Shown here: positions 17,222 to 26,004 of the stretch, piece by piece
How positions within the stretch are numbered: position 1 is the stretch's first letter
Layout: each line of letters begins with the position of its first letter
DNA from: an uncultured Prevotella sp.
GTDB taxonomy: Bacteria; Bacteroidota; Bacteroidia; Bacteroidales; Bacteroidaceae
Assembly: GCA_900547005.1 (NCBI GenBank)
Contig: URER01000013.1
Location: 1-52,186 of the forward strand
Length of the DNA: 52,186 nucleotides
Reading direction: 5' to 3'
Notes under the pieces: generated by a model
What the model was told of the DNA's origin: nothing
Databases searched by the model: none
Seen by the model: the letters and a program-made list of their open reading frames with translations, nothing else
Program-made: the position numbers and the translations under genes

Positions 17222-17845
17222 CAAATCACATAATTTATCATTTCGCAAAAGTCAAAAACCTCGTTTTGTAAATAAAAACTACCAAGAATTAACATTGTTA
17301 ACGCAGAAAATAGCCCCTCAAAATCGCAGAAAAATGCGTTTTTGAGCCAAAAACAGAATTCCAGAGAGCGCGAAAAGGCGACTTTTAAGCGCAAAAATTG
17401 CACATTTACCATGCAATGTGTGCAGTTTTACAGCTGCGAGAGACCGTTTTTCGCCCGATTTTTACCACCCGAAAAACACCATTCCGAAATGTTAACGCCG
17501 CAAAAGTGCCACTTTTGCATTCTGACGGAGCCACTTTCAGAGCGCAACGGAGCCACTCTTGAACGCTAACGGAGGCACTTTTGGAGCCTAAAAGTGGCAC
17601 TTTTGCACTCCAACGGAGCCACTTTTAGAAAATTAAGAGGCCAAAAACACTCTCCCGAAAAGCAAAAAACGCCACAAAACCGCATAACCACTTGAGCATC
17701 AGCCCCTTATAACGATTTTACCCAAAATACAAAATCAGGCCGTTTTTGCGAGCAAGAAAACTTTCGATTGAAAATTCGCGAAAATACGGAATAACCTTGT
17801 AAAGATTTTTCCAAACAGCAAATAAACCTTAAAAACTTTTAATTC
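17222..17845. repeat. Large intergenic repeat, copy B
   Basis: About 620 bp, closely similar throughout to 41323-41940 and related to 2690-3180. Its core (17497-17634) is six degenerate 21-24-nt units around C(A/T)AACGGAGCCACTTT. It includes the palindrome GCAAAAGTGCCACTTTTGC and several AAAGTGGCACTTT hairpins. The right end has TTTTTGCGAGCAAGAAAAC and TTGTAAAGATTTTTCC. Open frames on the two good copies do not stay aligned (1-nt indels), so coding is unlikely. It lies about 80 bp past the stop codon of a membrane regulator gene, as does copy C. Confidence 0.8.
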
Positions 17846-17879
17846 CCCATTTCTAAACGGCCCAAACTGAATATACACA

Positions 17880-17924
17880 TAAAAAGAGAGCATACCTTCA
17901 TCATCGGGTATGCTCTCTTTTTTA
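17880..17924. terminator. Terminator of the DUF6377-type regulator gene
   Basis: AAAAAGAGAGCATACC pairs with GGTATGCTCTCTTTTT around a 10-nt loop, flanked by A- and T-runs on the two sides. The stem overlaps the stop codon of the minus-strand regulator. Confidence 0.85.
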
Positions 17925-19637
17925 TGACTCCATGTCATTTTCACAAGTATTTTTTTTAGCCGAAACATCACTTTGCGGCATTCCGTTCGGAGCACCTATC
18001 ATCCTCACTTTCCGCTCAAACTCGTCACGGCCGCAGATGGCTTTGCTCTTGATTCTCGCCCGGTAGTTGTATATGGAATTTGGCGAATAGTTGAGGAATT
18101 CTGCTATCCGCGAGCTTTCCTCTATGCCGAGGCGGATAAGCGCGAATATGCGCAGGTCTTTGGTGAGCGTGTTTTCCTGCGTGGGCATGATACGTGCGTC
18201 CTCCCTCAACAACTTGTTGAAATCCTCGACAAATGTAGGGAACAGCCGCAGGAAAATCTTGTCGAAATTGGCAAGCAGCAGTTTGTGCTCGTCTTCCTTG
18301 AGTTGCCCCGTGCCTGTCAGCTTCATCAAATCCGCGGTTTGGTTCAGCTTTAGCTTGCGGTTAATCTTGATACGGTATTTGTCCAGCTTGTCTATATATG
18401 CAGAACAGGTGCTGAAGAATTCGCCTATATATTCATCCTTGACGTAATTTGACTCAATCAGGCGCGAGTTGACAACCGACAGTTGCGCGTTCAGGTCGTT
18501 TAAGCGGCTGTTGGTCTGTGACAAATCCGCGTTGGCCGTCTTCAGTTCGTTTCTCACCACGGCCAACTGTCTGCGTTTCTTCGATACGTATATCAGTGCG
18601 GCAAAGAGGCCTATGACCAACAGGCTGATGAATACCGTAAGCCAGATAAGACGTGAATTCACCGCATTCAACTGCTTCTGGTAAGAGCTGCTTATCATAG
18701 ACAGCACCGGAGACACCGTCCAACTGCGCAGGTGTGCGTTGAACTTCTGTGTGCATTTCCATGAGAACTCCACATACCGGTTGCTCCGTCCGAGGTCTCC
18801 TTCCTGCCCCAGTATCTCGGCGAGACTCCATAATGAAGCCTGATCCATTATGGCATTGTGGATGTCGCATAGCGCGGAGACCGCGAGCCAGTGCTTCCTC
18901 TGTTCCTTGTCGCCCAGTTTCTTGTATATCTCGGAGCGGAAGAACGCCATTATGGCATAGTCGTGCGTGTCTTCGTCTACTCTGCTCATCCATGAGTCGC
19001 ATATCTTTTTGGCTTCGTCCAGCTTATTGTCGTTGATGAGTTGCTGCACACGCTCCTTCATGTATTCGACTGATGTGTGATCCATTATGAGGTAACAGGA
19101 GTCTCGGTAGCTTATGGACTTGTCATAATATATCTTGCGCAATGCTTTGTCCTGTGTGTAATATCCCATCTCTCCGTACAAGTGTTCGGCGGCAAGCAGA
19201 TATGTTATTTTGCGGTTGCCAGTCAGTTGCGTGTCGTCTATGCGTTTCAGATAGACTTCACCTTCGGAGTATGCTCCTGAAATCGCGTATTGGCTGACGA
19301 GTGCTATGTAGCTGTCGGCCAGAAGTTCTTTGTTGCCTGCCCCCCCCGCAAGGCTTATGCACGAATTGAGCATGGCTATGGCAGAGTCGTTGTTGAACGA
19401 GGTGTATTCCTTGTACAGGTTCCATGTCTCCCTGTAACGCCCGAGCCAGTTTTTTGCCAGTTCAATGTTTTTCTTGTATTTAGCAATCCTCGTGTTTTTC
19501 TTCTCCATATAAACGTCATGCTGCTCTATTGCCGTGTCTATTTGCTTATATAGTTCTTTAAGGGCGGCTGTGTCGGCTTGCGCTCCCAGATATGAATATA
19601 AAGCAATGAGAAAAAACAGGATTCTGATTCTATTCAT
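17922..19637 (-). CDS. Membrane-bound regulator of DUF6377 type (PUL regulator)
   Basis: Probable sensor-regulator of the divergent susCD operon. The 571-aa product has a signal peptide, a helical TPR-like periplasmic region (about 30-310) and one membrane segment (TVFISLLVIGLFAALIYV, near 315-335). A long coiled coil follows (LNDLNAQLSVVNSRL), then a C-terminal LuxR-like helix-turn-helix (IRLGIEESSRIAEFLNYSP, then SIYNYRARIKSKAI). This architecture is that of the DUF6377 family, one-component membrane regulators found next to Bacteroidetes PULs. The ATG at 19637 is preferred over an upstream alternative at 19667, which falls in a -7 box (TATTTTTG, 19672-19665). The ligand is unknown; position suggests products of the neighbouring PUL. 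Confidence 0.85.
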   Translation of the reverse strand: MNRIRILFFLIALYSYLGAQADTAALKELYKQIDTAIEQHDVYMEKKNTRIAKYKKNIELAKNWLGRYRETWNLYKEYTSFNNDSAIAMLNSCISLAGGAGNKELLADSYIALVSQYAISGAYSEGEVYLKRIDDTQLTGNRKITYLLAAEHLYGEMGYYTQDKALRKIYYDKSISYRDSCYLIMDHTSVEYMKERVQQLINDNKLDEAKKICDSWMSRVDEDTHDYAIMAFFRSEIYKKLGDKEQRKHWLAVSALCDIHNAIMDQASLWSLAEILGQEGDLGRSNRYVEFSWKCTQKFNAHLRSWTVSPVLSMISSSYQKQLNAVNSRLIWLTVFISLLVIGLFAALIYVSKKRRQLAVVRNELKTANADLSQTNSRLNDLNAQLSVVNSRLIESNYVKDEYIGEFFSTCSAYIDKLDKYRIKINRKLKLNQTADLMKLTGTGQLKEDEHKLLLANFDKIFLRLFPTFVEDFNKLLREDARIMPTQENTLTKDLRIFALIRLGIEESSRIAEFLNYSPNSIYNYRARIKSKAICGRDEFERKVRMIGAPNGMPQSDVSAKKNTCENDMES

Positions 19638-19964
19638 GATATAAGTTAATATTTTAGGTTTTTGCAAAAATAAGAAAATAATGATAAACCGGAAAACATT
19701 TCATGAAAAAAATGTTCTCTCAATGTAACCAAAATGCTTGTTTCCCGTTTTTTCACGCTTTACTTCATACTGTATGAATCATACAACAGTCTATACGCCA
19801 TCGTGCCTTAGCTACTCCTTAACAACCTGATTATCAAGACAATGTGTATTCTTATGAGTAAGAAAAGTCTATATGCACCCCTTTGCAGCCTGTTCTGTCA
19901 TTTGAAAAAGTACTAATTTTGTGCCAATAAATTTTATTAACGTTTGATAACTAACTAACTTTTT
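19638..19964. promoter_or_regulatory. Divergent control region of the PUL
   Basis: 327 bp between the regulator and susC. Minus-strand -7 box TATTTTTG at 19672-19665; plus-strand -7 box TAATTTTG at 19914-19921. Neither has a TTTG at the ideal distance, which fits regulated promoters. Just before the susC ATG lies GATAACTAACTAACTTTTT, a leader motif seen before other exported genes here. A likely regulator site would be in 19730-19910, but I cannot define it. Confidence 0.55.
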
Positions 19965-22946
19965 ATGAGAAAACATTCAAGACATTGGAAAATGACACGG
20001 CATATCCTGCTCGTGTTATTCGCATTTCTCTTCTCTGGAGCGGCATTTGCCCAAAAAGGGAAAATCTCCGGAACGATTGTGGACGAAAGCAATGAGCCTG
20101 TCATTGGTGCCACGATTATGGAGAAAGGCACACAGAACGGCGCGGTGACAGACATTGACGGCCATTTCACCGTGAATGCGGAAGCAGGCAAGACGCTGCG
20201 CATCTCATACGTGGGATTCATCACTCAGGAACTGAAAGCAAAGGACGGCATGAGGATTGTGCTCAAGGAAGAGGCGAGCAGCCTGAACGAAGTGGTCGTA
20301 ATCGGCTATGGCTCTGTGCGCCGTAAGGACGTCACCACCGCCGTATCCTCGGTGTCGACGGAAGACCTCGACACGCGCCCCATCGTATCTGCCGCACAAG
20401 GTATGCAGGGCAAGGCCGCCGGATTGCAAATCTCACAGGCCAACGGCCAGCCTGGTTCGTCGCCAACCATACGCGTGCGCGGTACCACTTCTATGAACAA
20501 GAGCAATAATCCGCTCTACGTGGTCGACGGTGTTCCGTTTGAGGACATTGACTTCCTCGCCGCCGATGACATCGCCGACATACAGGTGCTGAAGGACGCT
20601 TCATCGGCAGCTATCTACGGTTCGCGTGCAGCAAACGGTGTCATCATCATCACAACCAAGCAAGGCAAGAAGGGCGTGGCAAAGATCTCGCTGAACGCAC
20701 ACTACTCGTTCTCCGAGGTGCGCGACGACCAGAAGGTGCTGAACGCAGCCCAATACAAGGAACTGATGGACGAGATTGGCCTCGTGAAGCTGCCCGACGG
20801 TCTCACCGACCAGACCGACTGGAAGAAGGAGACTTTCCGTACAGGAAACGTGCAGAACTACCAACTCTCCATCACCAACGGTACGGACAAGCTGCGTTAT
20901 TATCTGTCGGGCGGTTACACAAGCGAGAACGGTGTCATCAAGCAGACCGACTTCGAGCGCTACAACTTCCGCGCTGCCATCGAGAACGACCTCAAGTCAT
21001 GGCTTACGCTCAACGCCAGCGTGACCTACTCTGACTATACTTACCGCGGAGCCATCATCTCAGGTGCGGGTTCAAACCGTGGCGGTGTAGTAACCTCTAT
21101 TATCAACACTCCGACCTACGCTCCTGTCATGGATCCGGAGAATCCCGATCGGTTCTACAAAAACTTCTACGGCGCGAACATCACTTCACCGCTTGAGAAC
21201 CTTGCGCGCAGCAAGAACACGGAAAGCAACTACAACAAGCTGATCGCTACGGGTAAGGCTACCGTCAGATTCACAAAGGACCTTACGTTTACATCATCAC
21301 TCTCTATGGAGCGTACACAAGGCCTTTACACTGCATTCGTCGACCCGTATGAGACAAGCATCGGACGCGACGACCGCGGAACAGCCAATGACAACCGCTC
21401 GATACGCACAACCATGACATTCGACAACGTACTGAACTACAAGAAAAAGTTCGGACAGCACGGCATTGACGTAATGGCAGGTTCGTCGAGCACGACAGAC
21501 AAGAGTTCGAATAACTGGATGAGCGGAAGCGATTTTGCCAACGGCGACATTCATACGCTGAACGCTGCAAACCGCGTTTCGTGGAACGGCAGCGGCAGTT
21601 GGGCAGGCGAATGGGCCATACAGTCATACTTCGGACGCGTGGCATATAACTTCGCAGACAAGTATCTCGTAACGGGAAATATCCGTGCCGACGGTTCTTC
21701 GAAACTCGCGCCCGGTCACAAATGGGGCTACTTCCCGTCAATGTCTGCGGCATGGCGCATATCGGAAGAGAAATTCATGAAGAACGTGAAGTGGATTAAC
21801 GACTTTAAACTGCGCGGTGGATGGGGACAGACAGGTAACCAGGCCGGACTGGGCAACCATGACTATCTCGCCGCCTATAATATAAACCGACAGCAATGGT
21901 ATGGCGAAGGCAAAAACGAGCACGCAACACCTACGCGTTCGCAGTCTACGCTCAGCAACCCAGACCTTACATGGGAGACAACAACGCAGACTGATATAGG
22001 TCTCGACATCACGATGTTCCGCAACCGACTGACATTGTATGCTGACTATTATTACAAGAAAACCACGGATATGCTCATGACGGCAACACTTCCGGCAGGT
22101 TCCGCGGCTGCACGCACATTTATATATAACGGTGGTACGATGGTGAACAAGGGATGGGAATTTACTGTAAGTTCAAAGAATATCATTTCTAAGGACTTCA
22201 AATGGAATACAGACTTCAACATCTCTTTCAACAAGAACGAACTTAAGAGCCTGAGACTTACACAGGTGTATTATGCGGCAAAGACAACCGACTTCGCGGA
22301 TGAGTATGTAGTACGCAACACTCCGGGACGTCCGTTGGGAAGTTTTTACGGATATATATCTGACGGCGTTGACCCGGAAACTGGCGAACTGATGTACCGT
22401 GATGTCAATGAAGATGGTGTCGTGTCGTCGTCCGACCGTACATATATCGGCGATCCGAATCCGGATTTCACCTTCGGTCTTACAAACACCTTGTCCTACA
22501 AAGGCTTCAACCTCAGTATACTGATACAAGGTTCCTACGGCAACGACATATATAATGTAAGCCGCATGGAGACAGAGGGAATGTATAACGGAAACAACCA
22601 GACAACACGCGTGTTGGAGCGTTGGCGCGTGCCAGGACAGATTACATCAGTGCCAAAGGCCGGTTTCGAGATGCACAACTCGACATATTTCCTTGAGGAC
22701 GGCTCTTACGTACGTCTGAAAGACATCTCTCTCTCATACGATGTACCACGCGGGATAATAGGCAAGATAGGACTCACACGTCTACAGCCGTACTGCTCTT
22801 TCACCAACCTTATAACACTGACAAAGTATAAGGGCTATGACCCGGAGGTAAACCAAAACGGCAACAGCGGTACCGTGCAGGGACTCGACTGGGGTACATA
22901 TCCGCTGACACGCAGTTTCTCACTCGGAGTTAAAGTAGAATTCTAA
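19965..22946 (+). CDS. SusC-like TonB-dependent outer membrane transporter
   Basis: Imports oligosaccharides across the outer membrane together with the SusD partner. The 993-aa product has a signal peptide ending in AFAQ, a carboxypeptidase-regulatory-like domain (about 30-110, GTIVDESNEPVIGATI), the TonB box region NEVVVIGYG and a plug domain (about 115-235, with NPLYVVDGVPFEDI and GSRAANGVIIITTKQG). A 22-strand-type barrel runs to the end (SFSLGVKVEF). SusC-family length is normal. It lies 13 bp before susD in an operon susC-susD-GH30-SGBP. The substrate is inferred from the GH30 and GH3 enzymes to be beta-1,6-glucan oligosaccharides. Confidence 0.95.
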   Translation: MRKHSRHWKMTRHILLVLFAFLFSGAAFAQKGKISGTIVDESNEPVIGATIMEKGTQNGAVTDIDGHFTVNAEAGKTLRISYVGFITQELKAKDGMRIVLKEEASSLNEVVVIGYGSVRRKDVTTAVSSVSTEDLDTRPIVSAAQGMQGKAAGLQISQANGQPGSSPTIRVRGTTSMNKSNNPLYVVDGVPFEDIDFLAADDIADIQVLKDASSAAIYGSRAANGVIIITTKQGKKGVAKISLNAHYSFSEVRDDQKVLNAAQYKELMDEIGLVKLPDGLTDQTDWKKETFRTGNVQNYQLSITNGTDKLRYYLSGGYTSENGVIKQTDFERYNFRAAIENDLKSWLTLNASVTYSDYTYRGAIISGAGSNRGGVVTSIINTPTYAPVMDPENPDRFYKNFYGANITSPLENLARSKNTESNYNKLIATGKATVRFTKDLTFTSSLSMERTQGLYTAFVDPYETSIGRDDRGTANDNRSIRTTMTFDNVLNYKKKFGQHGIDVMAGSSSTTDKSSNNWMSGSDFANGDIHTLNAANRVSWNGSGSWAGEWAIQSYFGRVAYNFADKYLVTGNIRADGSSKLAPGHKWGYFPSMSAAWRISEEKFMKNVKWINDFKLRGGWGQTGNQAGLGNHDYLAAYNINRQQWYGEGKNEHATPTRSQSTLSNPDLTWETTTQTDIGLDITMFRNRLTLYADYYYKKTTDMLMTATLPAGSAAARTFIYNGGTMVNKGWEFTVSSKNIISKDFKWNTDFNISFNKNELKSLRLTQVYYAAKTTDFADEYVVRNTPGRPLGSFYGYISDGVDPETGELMYRDVNEDGVVSSSDRTYIGDPNPDFTFGLTNTLSYKGFNLSILIQGSYGNDIYNVSRMETEGMYNGNNQTTRVLERWRVPGQITSVPKAGFEMHNSTYFLEDGSYVRLKDISLSYDVPRGIIGKIGLTRLQPYCSFTNLITLTKYKGYDPEVNQNGNSGTVQGLDWGTYPLTRSFSLGVKVEF

Positions 22947-22959
22947 ATCAAGCACGACA

Positions 22960-24456
22960 ATGAAAATGAAAAAGATATATCAAGCAATCTTATTGGGAAC
23001 AATAACCATGAGTTTCACAGCTTGTTCCCTTGACATTGACCCGATATCAGACGCAACGGAGATAACCGAGGGCACAAGTTCGCAGGTGGGCAACTCGCCT
23101 ACGCTGAAAAACAGACAGGCTGCACTCGACCAGCGTACAAACCTCTATAACCTGCTGCGTGACCGTCAGGAACACTGGTCGCTCGACAAAAAGCTCATCG
23201 CCGACACTCATTCAGACAACGCATACGCAGGTACTACGGGCGCGGAGGTCGTGCCTTTCGAGACAAACTCCATTGACCCGAGCAACAGTGTACTCTCACG
23301 AGACTGGAACCGTTACCTTGAGGACATAGCGAAGTCTAATGTCTTGATCGTCAGTTGTGATTCGCTGTTGAAGCATGGACTTATAAGCGACGCGGAGAAC
23401 AAACAGTGGAAAGCCGAAGGCAAGATATTCCGTGCCATGGTAATGTTCGAGATGGCACGCCTGTGGGGTTCGTTCCCGCTTATCACGACACTGGCGGAGA
23501 CCATCACGTACGACAACATTGATGAGGTATATCCTACATATTTCCCGCCAAAGTCAACACGTGAGGAATGCTATGCGCAGATCGTGAGCGACCTTGAGGA
23601 AGGCGAGAGATATGCTCCCGACCATAAGCCGGAAGACCGCACGGTCATGTCAAAGGTCGTGGCACAGGCCATGCTGACAAAGGTATATGCCGAACTGCAT
23701 GAATATGACAAGGTCATCGCATACGCGGAGAAGGTGCGCGGTGCAACGGGAATGCAACTGGAGCCAGACTTCGCAACCCTGTGGGCATACGATGCGGAGA
23801 AGAAGGACTGCGTGAAGCACAATACATCGGAGAGCATTCTCGAGGTGACAAACATCGACAACTGGGAGGTGTGGATGTATACCAGCCCGGAAAACGACCC
23901 GGGTTTCTGGTTCACATGGGCAAAATGGATTACTCCGTCGCGCGACCTTATAAACGCTTTCAACGCTGAGGGCGACGTTGTGCGCTACGAACAGACTGTA
24001 GCGTGGCTCAGTTGCGACTGGAGCAACTATTATCCCGAAAGCCACTATGCTTTCATGAACAAGTGCCGCTCTAACCGTACAAACAGATATATGCTCCGTT
24101 TGCCGGACATCATCCTTCTTGAGGCAGAGGCTTACGCCGAGCAGGGCAACGGCTCAAAAGCCGCCGAGCTGGTGAACATCGTGCGCGACAGAGCAAAACT
24201 GGCACCAGTAAACGGTAGCGGAGACATGAAGGAAACAGTGCTGAAGGAACGCCGTTTAGAGCTGGCACTCGAGGGCGAACGGTGGTTTGACCTTGTACGC
24301 ACAGGCAATGTCGAAAAGTATATGAACAATGTATACTCCAAAGACAACGGCCGACTCGCACAGAAACGTACATTCGATGAGAACAGCTATCTGCTACCGA
24401 TACCGCAGACCGCTCTCGACGAGAACGTCAACCTCGAACAGAATCCTGGATATTAA
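22960..24456 (+). CDS. SusD-like surface glycan-binding lipoprotein
   Basis: Outer-membrane lid of the SusC transporter that captures glycan. The 498-aa product has a lipoprotein signal (MSFTAC, Cys near 22), the RagB/SusD helical core with TPR units (FRAMVMFEMARLWGSFPL near 160) and the C-terminal signature ERRLELALEGERWFDLVR (near 427). YLLPIPQTALDENVNLEQNPGY at the end is the standard SusD terminus. It follows susC and precedes GH30. Binding residues cannot be assigned without a structure. Confidence 0.95.
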   Translation: MKMKKIYQAILLGTITMSFTACSLDIDPISDATEITEGTSSQVGNSPTLKNRQAALDQRTNLYNLLRDRQEHWSLDKKLIADTHSDNAYAGTTGAEVVPFETNSIDPSNSVLSRDWNRYLEDIAKSNVLIVSCDSLLKHGLISDAENKQWKAEGKIFRAMVMFEMARLWGSFPLITTLAETITYDNIDEVYPTYFPPKSTREECYAQIVSDLEEGERYAPDHKPEDRTVMSKVVAQAMLTKVYAELHEYDKVIAYAEKVRGATGMQLEPDFATLWAYDAEKKDCVKHNTSESILEVTNIDNWEVWMYTSPENDPGFWFTWAKWITPSRDLINAFNAEGDVVRYEQTVAWLSCDWSNYYPESHYAFMNKCRSNRTNRYMLRLPDIILLEAEAYAEQGNGSKAAELVNIVRDRAKLAPVNGSGDMKETVLKERRLELALEGERWFDLVRTGNVEKYMNNVYSKDNGRLAQKRTFDENSYLLPIPQTALDENVNLEQNPGY

Positions 24457-24486
24457 AAGAAAACAACTATTAAACGACAAACAAAA

Positions 24487-25995
24487 ATGAAAAAAAATAT
24501 GATGATATTATCAATCGCCGGAAGTTTGCTGCTTTCGTTGGCGGGATGCAGCAGTATGGACTCCATAGACGACGGAACTGTCATTACAGACGGTGACAAG
24601 ACTCCTACAGGCAACGTTGCGACAATCTACACAACCACATCAGACGGTTATCAGGCTCTGAACATGACAAAATCCGAGATTATGTCGGGAGTAGATATGG
24701 CGCCGACCACAATACAGATAGATCCGTCAAAGACATATCAGAGTATGGACGGTTTCGGCTTCGCAATAACATACAGCACGTGCTATAATCTCCTGAAGAT
24801 GGAGCCTGCAGCCCGTGCAGAGTTCCTGAAGAAGACTTACTCTGTCGGTGAGGGTTATGGAGTGAGCTACGCACGTATCTCCATCGGATGCAACGACTTC
24901 TCAAGCAAGGAGTACACTCTGTGCGACGAAGAGGGACTTGAGAACTTCCGTATGTATAAGGACGAGACAGACTATGTCATTCCTATATTGAAAGAAATCC
25001 TTGCCATTAATCCTGACGTGAAGATTATCGCCGCTCCGTGGACTTGTCCGAAATGGATGAAGGTGAATGACATTGAGAAGAAGGAGGCATACGATTCTTG
25101 GACAGACGGTCATCTCAATCCCGACTACTACGGAGAATATGCGAAGTATTTCGTGAAATTCGTTCAGGAGATGAAAAAGCAGGGCATCGACATCTACGCC
25201 GTGAGCCCGCAGAACGAGCCGTTGAACAAGGCCAACTGCGCATCGCTGTATATGCCGTGGCAGGAGGAGGCTCCGTTCGTAAAGGAACTGGCTGCCGCAT
25301 TCAAGCAGAACGGTATCACAACCAAAATATATCTGTTCGACCACAACTACAACTACGACAATCTTAAGGATCAGGAGGACTATCCTGTGAAGATATATGA
25401 TGCTCTGGGCAACAACTACGACGGTTCCGAGCTGGTTGTAGGTGCCGCCTACCACGACTACGGAGGCAACAACAGCGAGCTGACCGATATCTTCACTAAG
25501 GCTCCGGATAAGGAACTGATATTCTCGGAAAGCTCCATTGGAAAATGGAACAACGGCCGTGACCTGACCGAGCGTCTTATTGAAGATATGAAGAACATCA
25601 CGCTCGGAACAGTGAACCAGCAGTGCAAGGCCGTGCTCGTATGGAATCTGATGCTCGACGAGAAGATGGGACCGAACCTTGACGGAGGATGCCAGACCTG
25701 CTATGGTGCGGTGGACATCTACAATAATTATACAAGAATCAAGGCGAACTCACATTATTATATAATAACACATATGTCATCAGTGGTGCGCACGGGAGCG
25801 ACACGCATCGGAACAACACAGAGGAGCGTCACACAGAACCTGCTCTATTCCGCATTCGTCAACCCTGACGGCTCAAAGGCTATCGTCATCACGAACAGTG
25901 GAGACGATAACAAGACCATCACAGTGAGCGACGGCAACAATTATTTCAAAGCAGAAGTACCCGCACAGGGAGTAGTATCATGTAACTGGAAATAA
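24487..25995 (+). CDS. GH30 glycosidase lipoprotein, probable endo-beta-1,6-glucanase
   Basis: Probably cuts beta-1,6-glucan (pustulan-like, fungal or yeast cell wall) at the cell surface. The 502-aa product has a lipoprotein signal (LSLAGC). The (beta/alpha)8 catalytic domain contains MDGFGFAITYSTCYNLL, APWTCPKWMK, the acid/base Glu in VSPQNEPLN (near 242) and the nucleophile Glu in LIFSESSIG (near 348). The C-terminal beta-sandwich ends at about 500. Features and gene order match GH30 subfamily 3 enzymes such as that of the Bacteroides thetaiotaomicron 1,6-beta-glucan locus. Beta-glucosylceramidase-like or other beta-1,6 activity cannot be excluded. A second GH30 with a T9SS tail is encoded at 36090-40001. 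Confidence 0.88.
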   Translation: MKKNMMILSIAGSLLLSLAGCSSMDSIDDGTVITDGDKTPTGNVATIYTTTSDGYQALNMTKSEIMSGVDMAPTTIQIDPSKTYQSMDGFGFAITYSTCYNLLKMEPAARAEFLKKTYSVGEGYGVSYARISIGCNDFSSKEYTLCDEEGLENFRMYKDETDYVIPILKEILAINPDVKIIAAPWTCPKWMKVNDIEKKEAYDSWTDGHLNPDYYGEYAKYFVKFVQEMKKQGIDIYAVSPQNEPLNKANCASLYMPWQEEAPFVKELAAAFKQNGITTKIYLFDHNYNYDNLKDQEDYPVKIYDALGNNYDGSELVVGAAYHDYGGNNSELTDIFTKAPDKELIFSESSIGKWNNGRDLTERLIEDMKNITLGTVNQQCKAVLVWNLMLDEKMGPNLDGGCQTCYGAVDIYNNYTRIKANSHYYIITHMSSVVRTGATRIGTTQRSVTQNLLYSAFVNPDGSKAIVITNSGDDNKTITVSDGNNYFKAEVPAQGVVSCNWK

Positions 25996-26004
25996 AGAAC
26001 AACT

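Noticed and set aside
17221..17412. Similar minus-strand frames in the two large repeats (also 41282-41497) sharing FFCDFE and GSFYLQNEV
   Set aside because: The likeness covers only part of each frame. A 1-nt indel shifts the start region, and no promoter or ribosome-binding site precedes them. Similarity follows from the DNA repeat itself.
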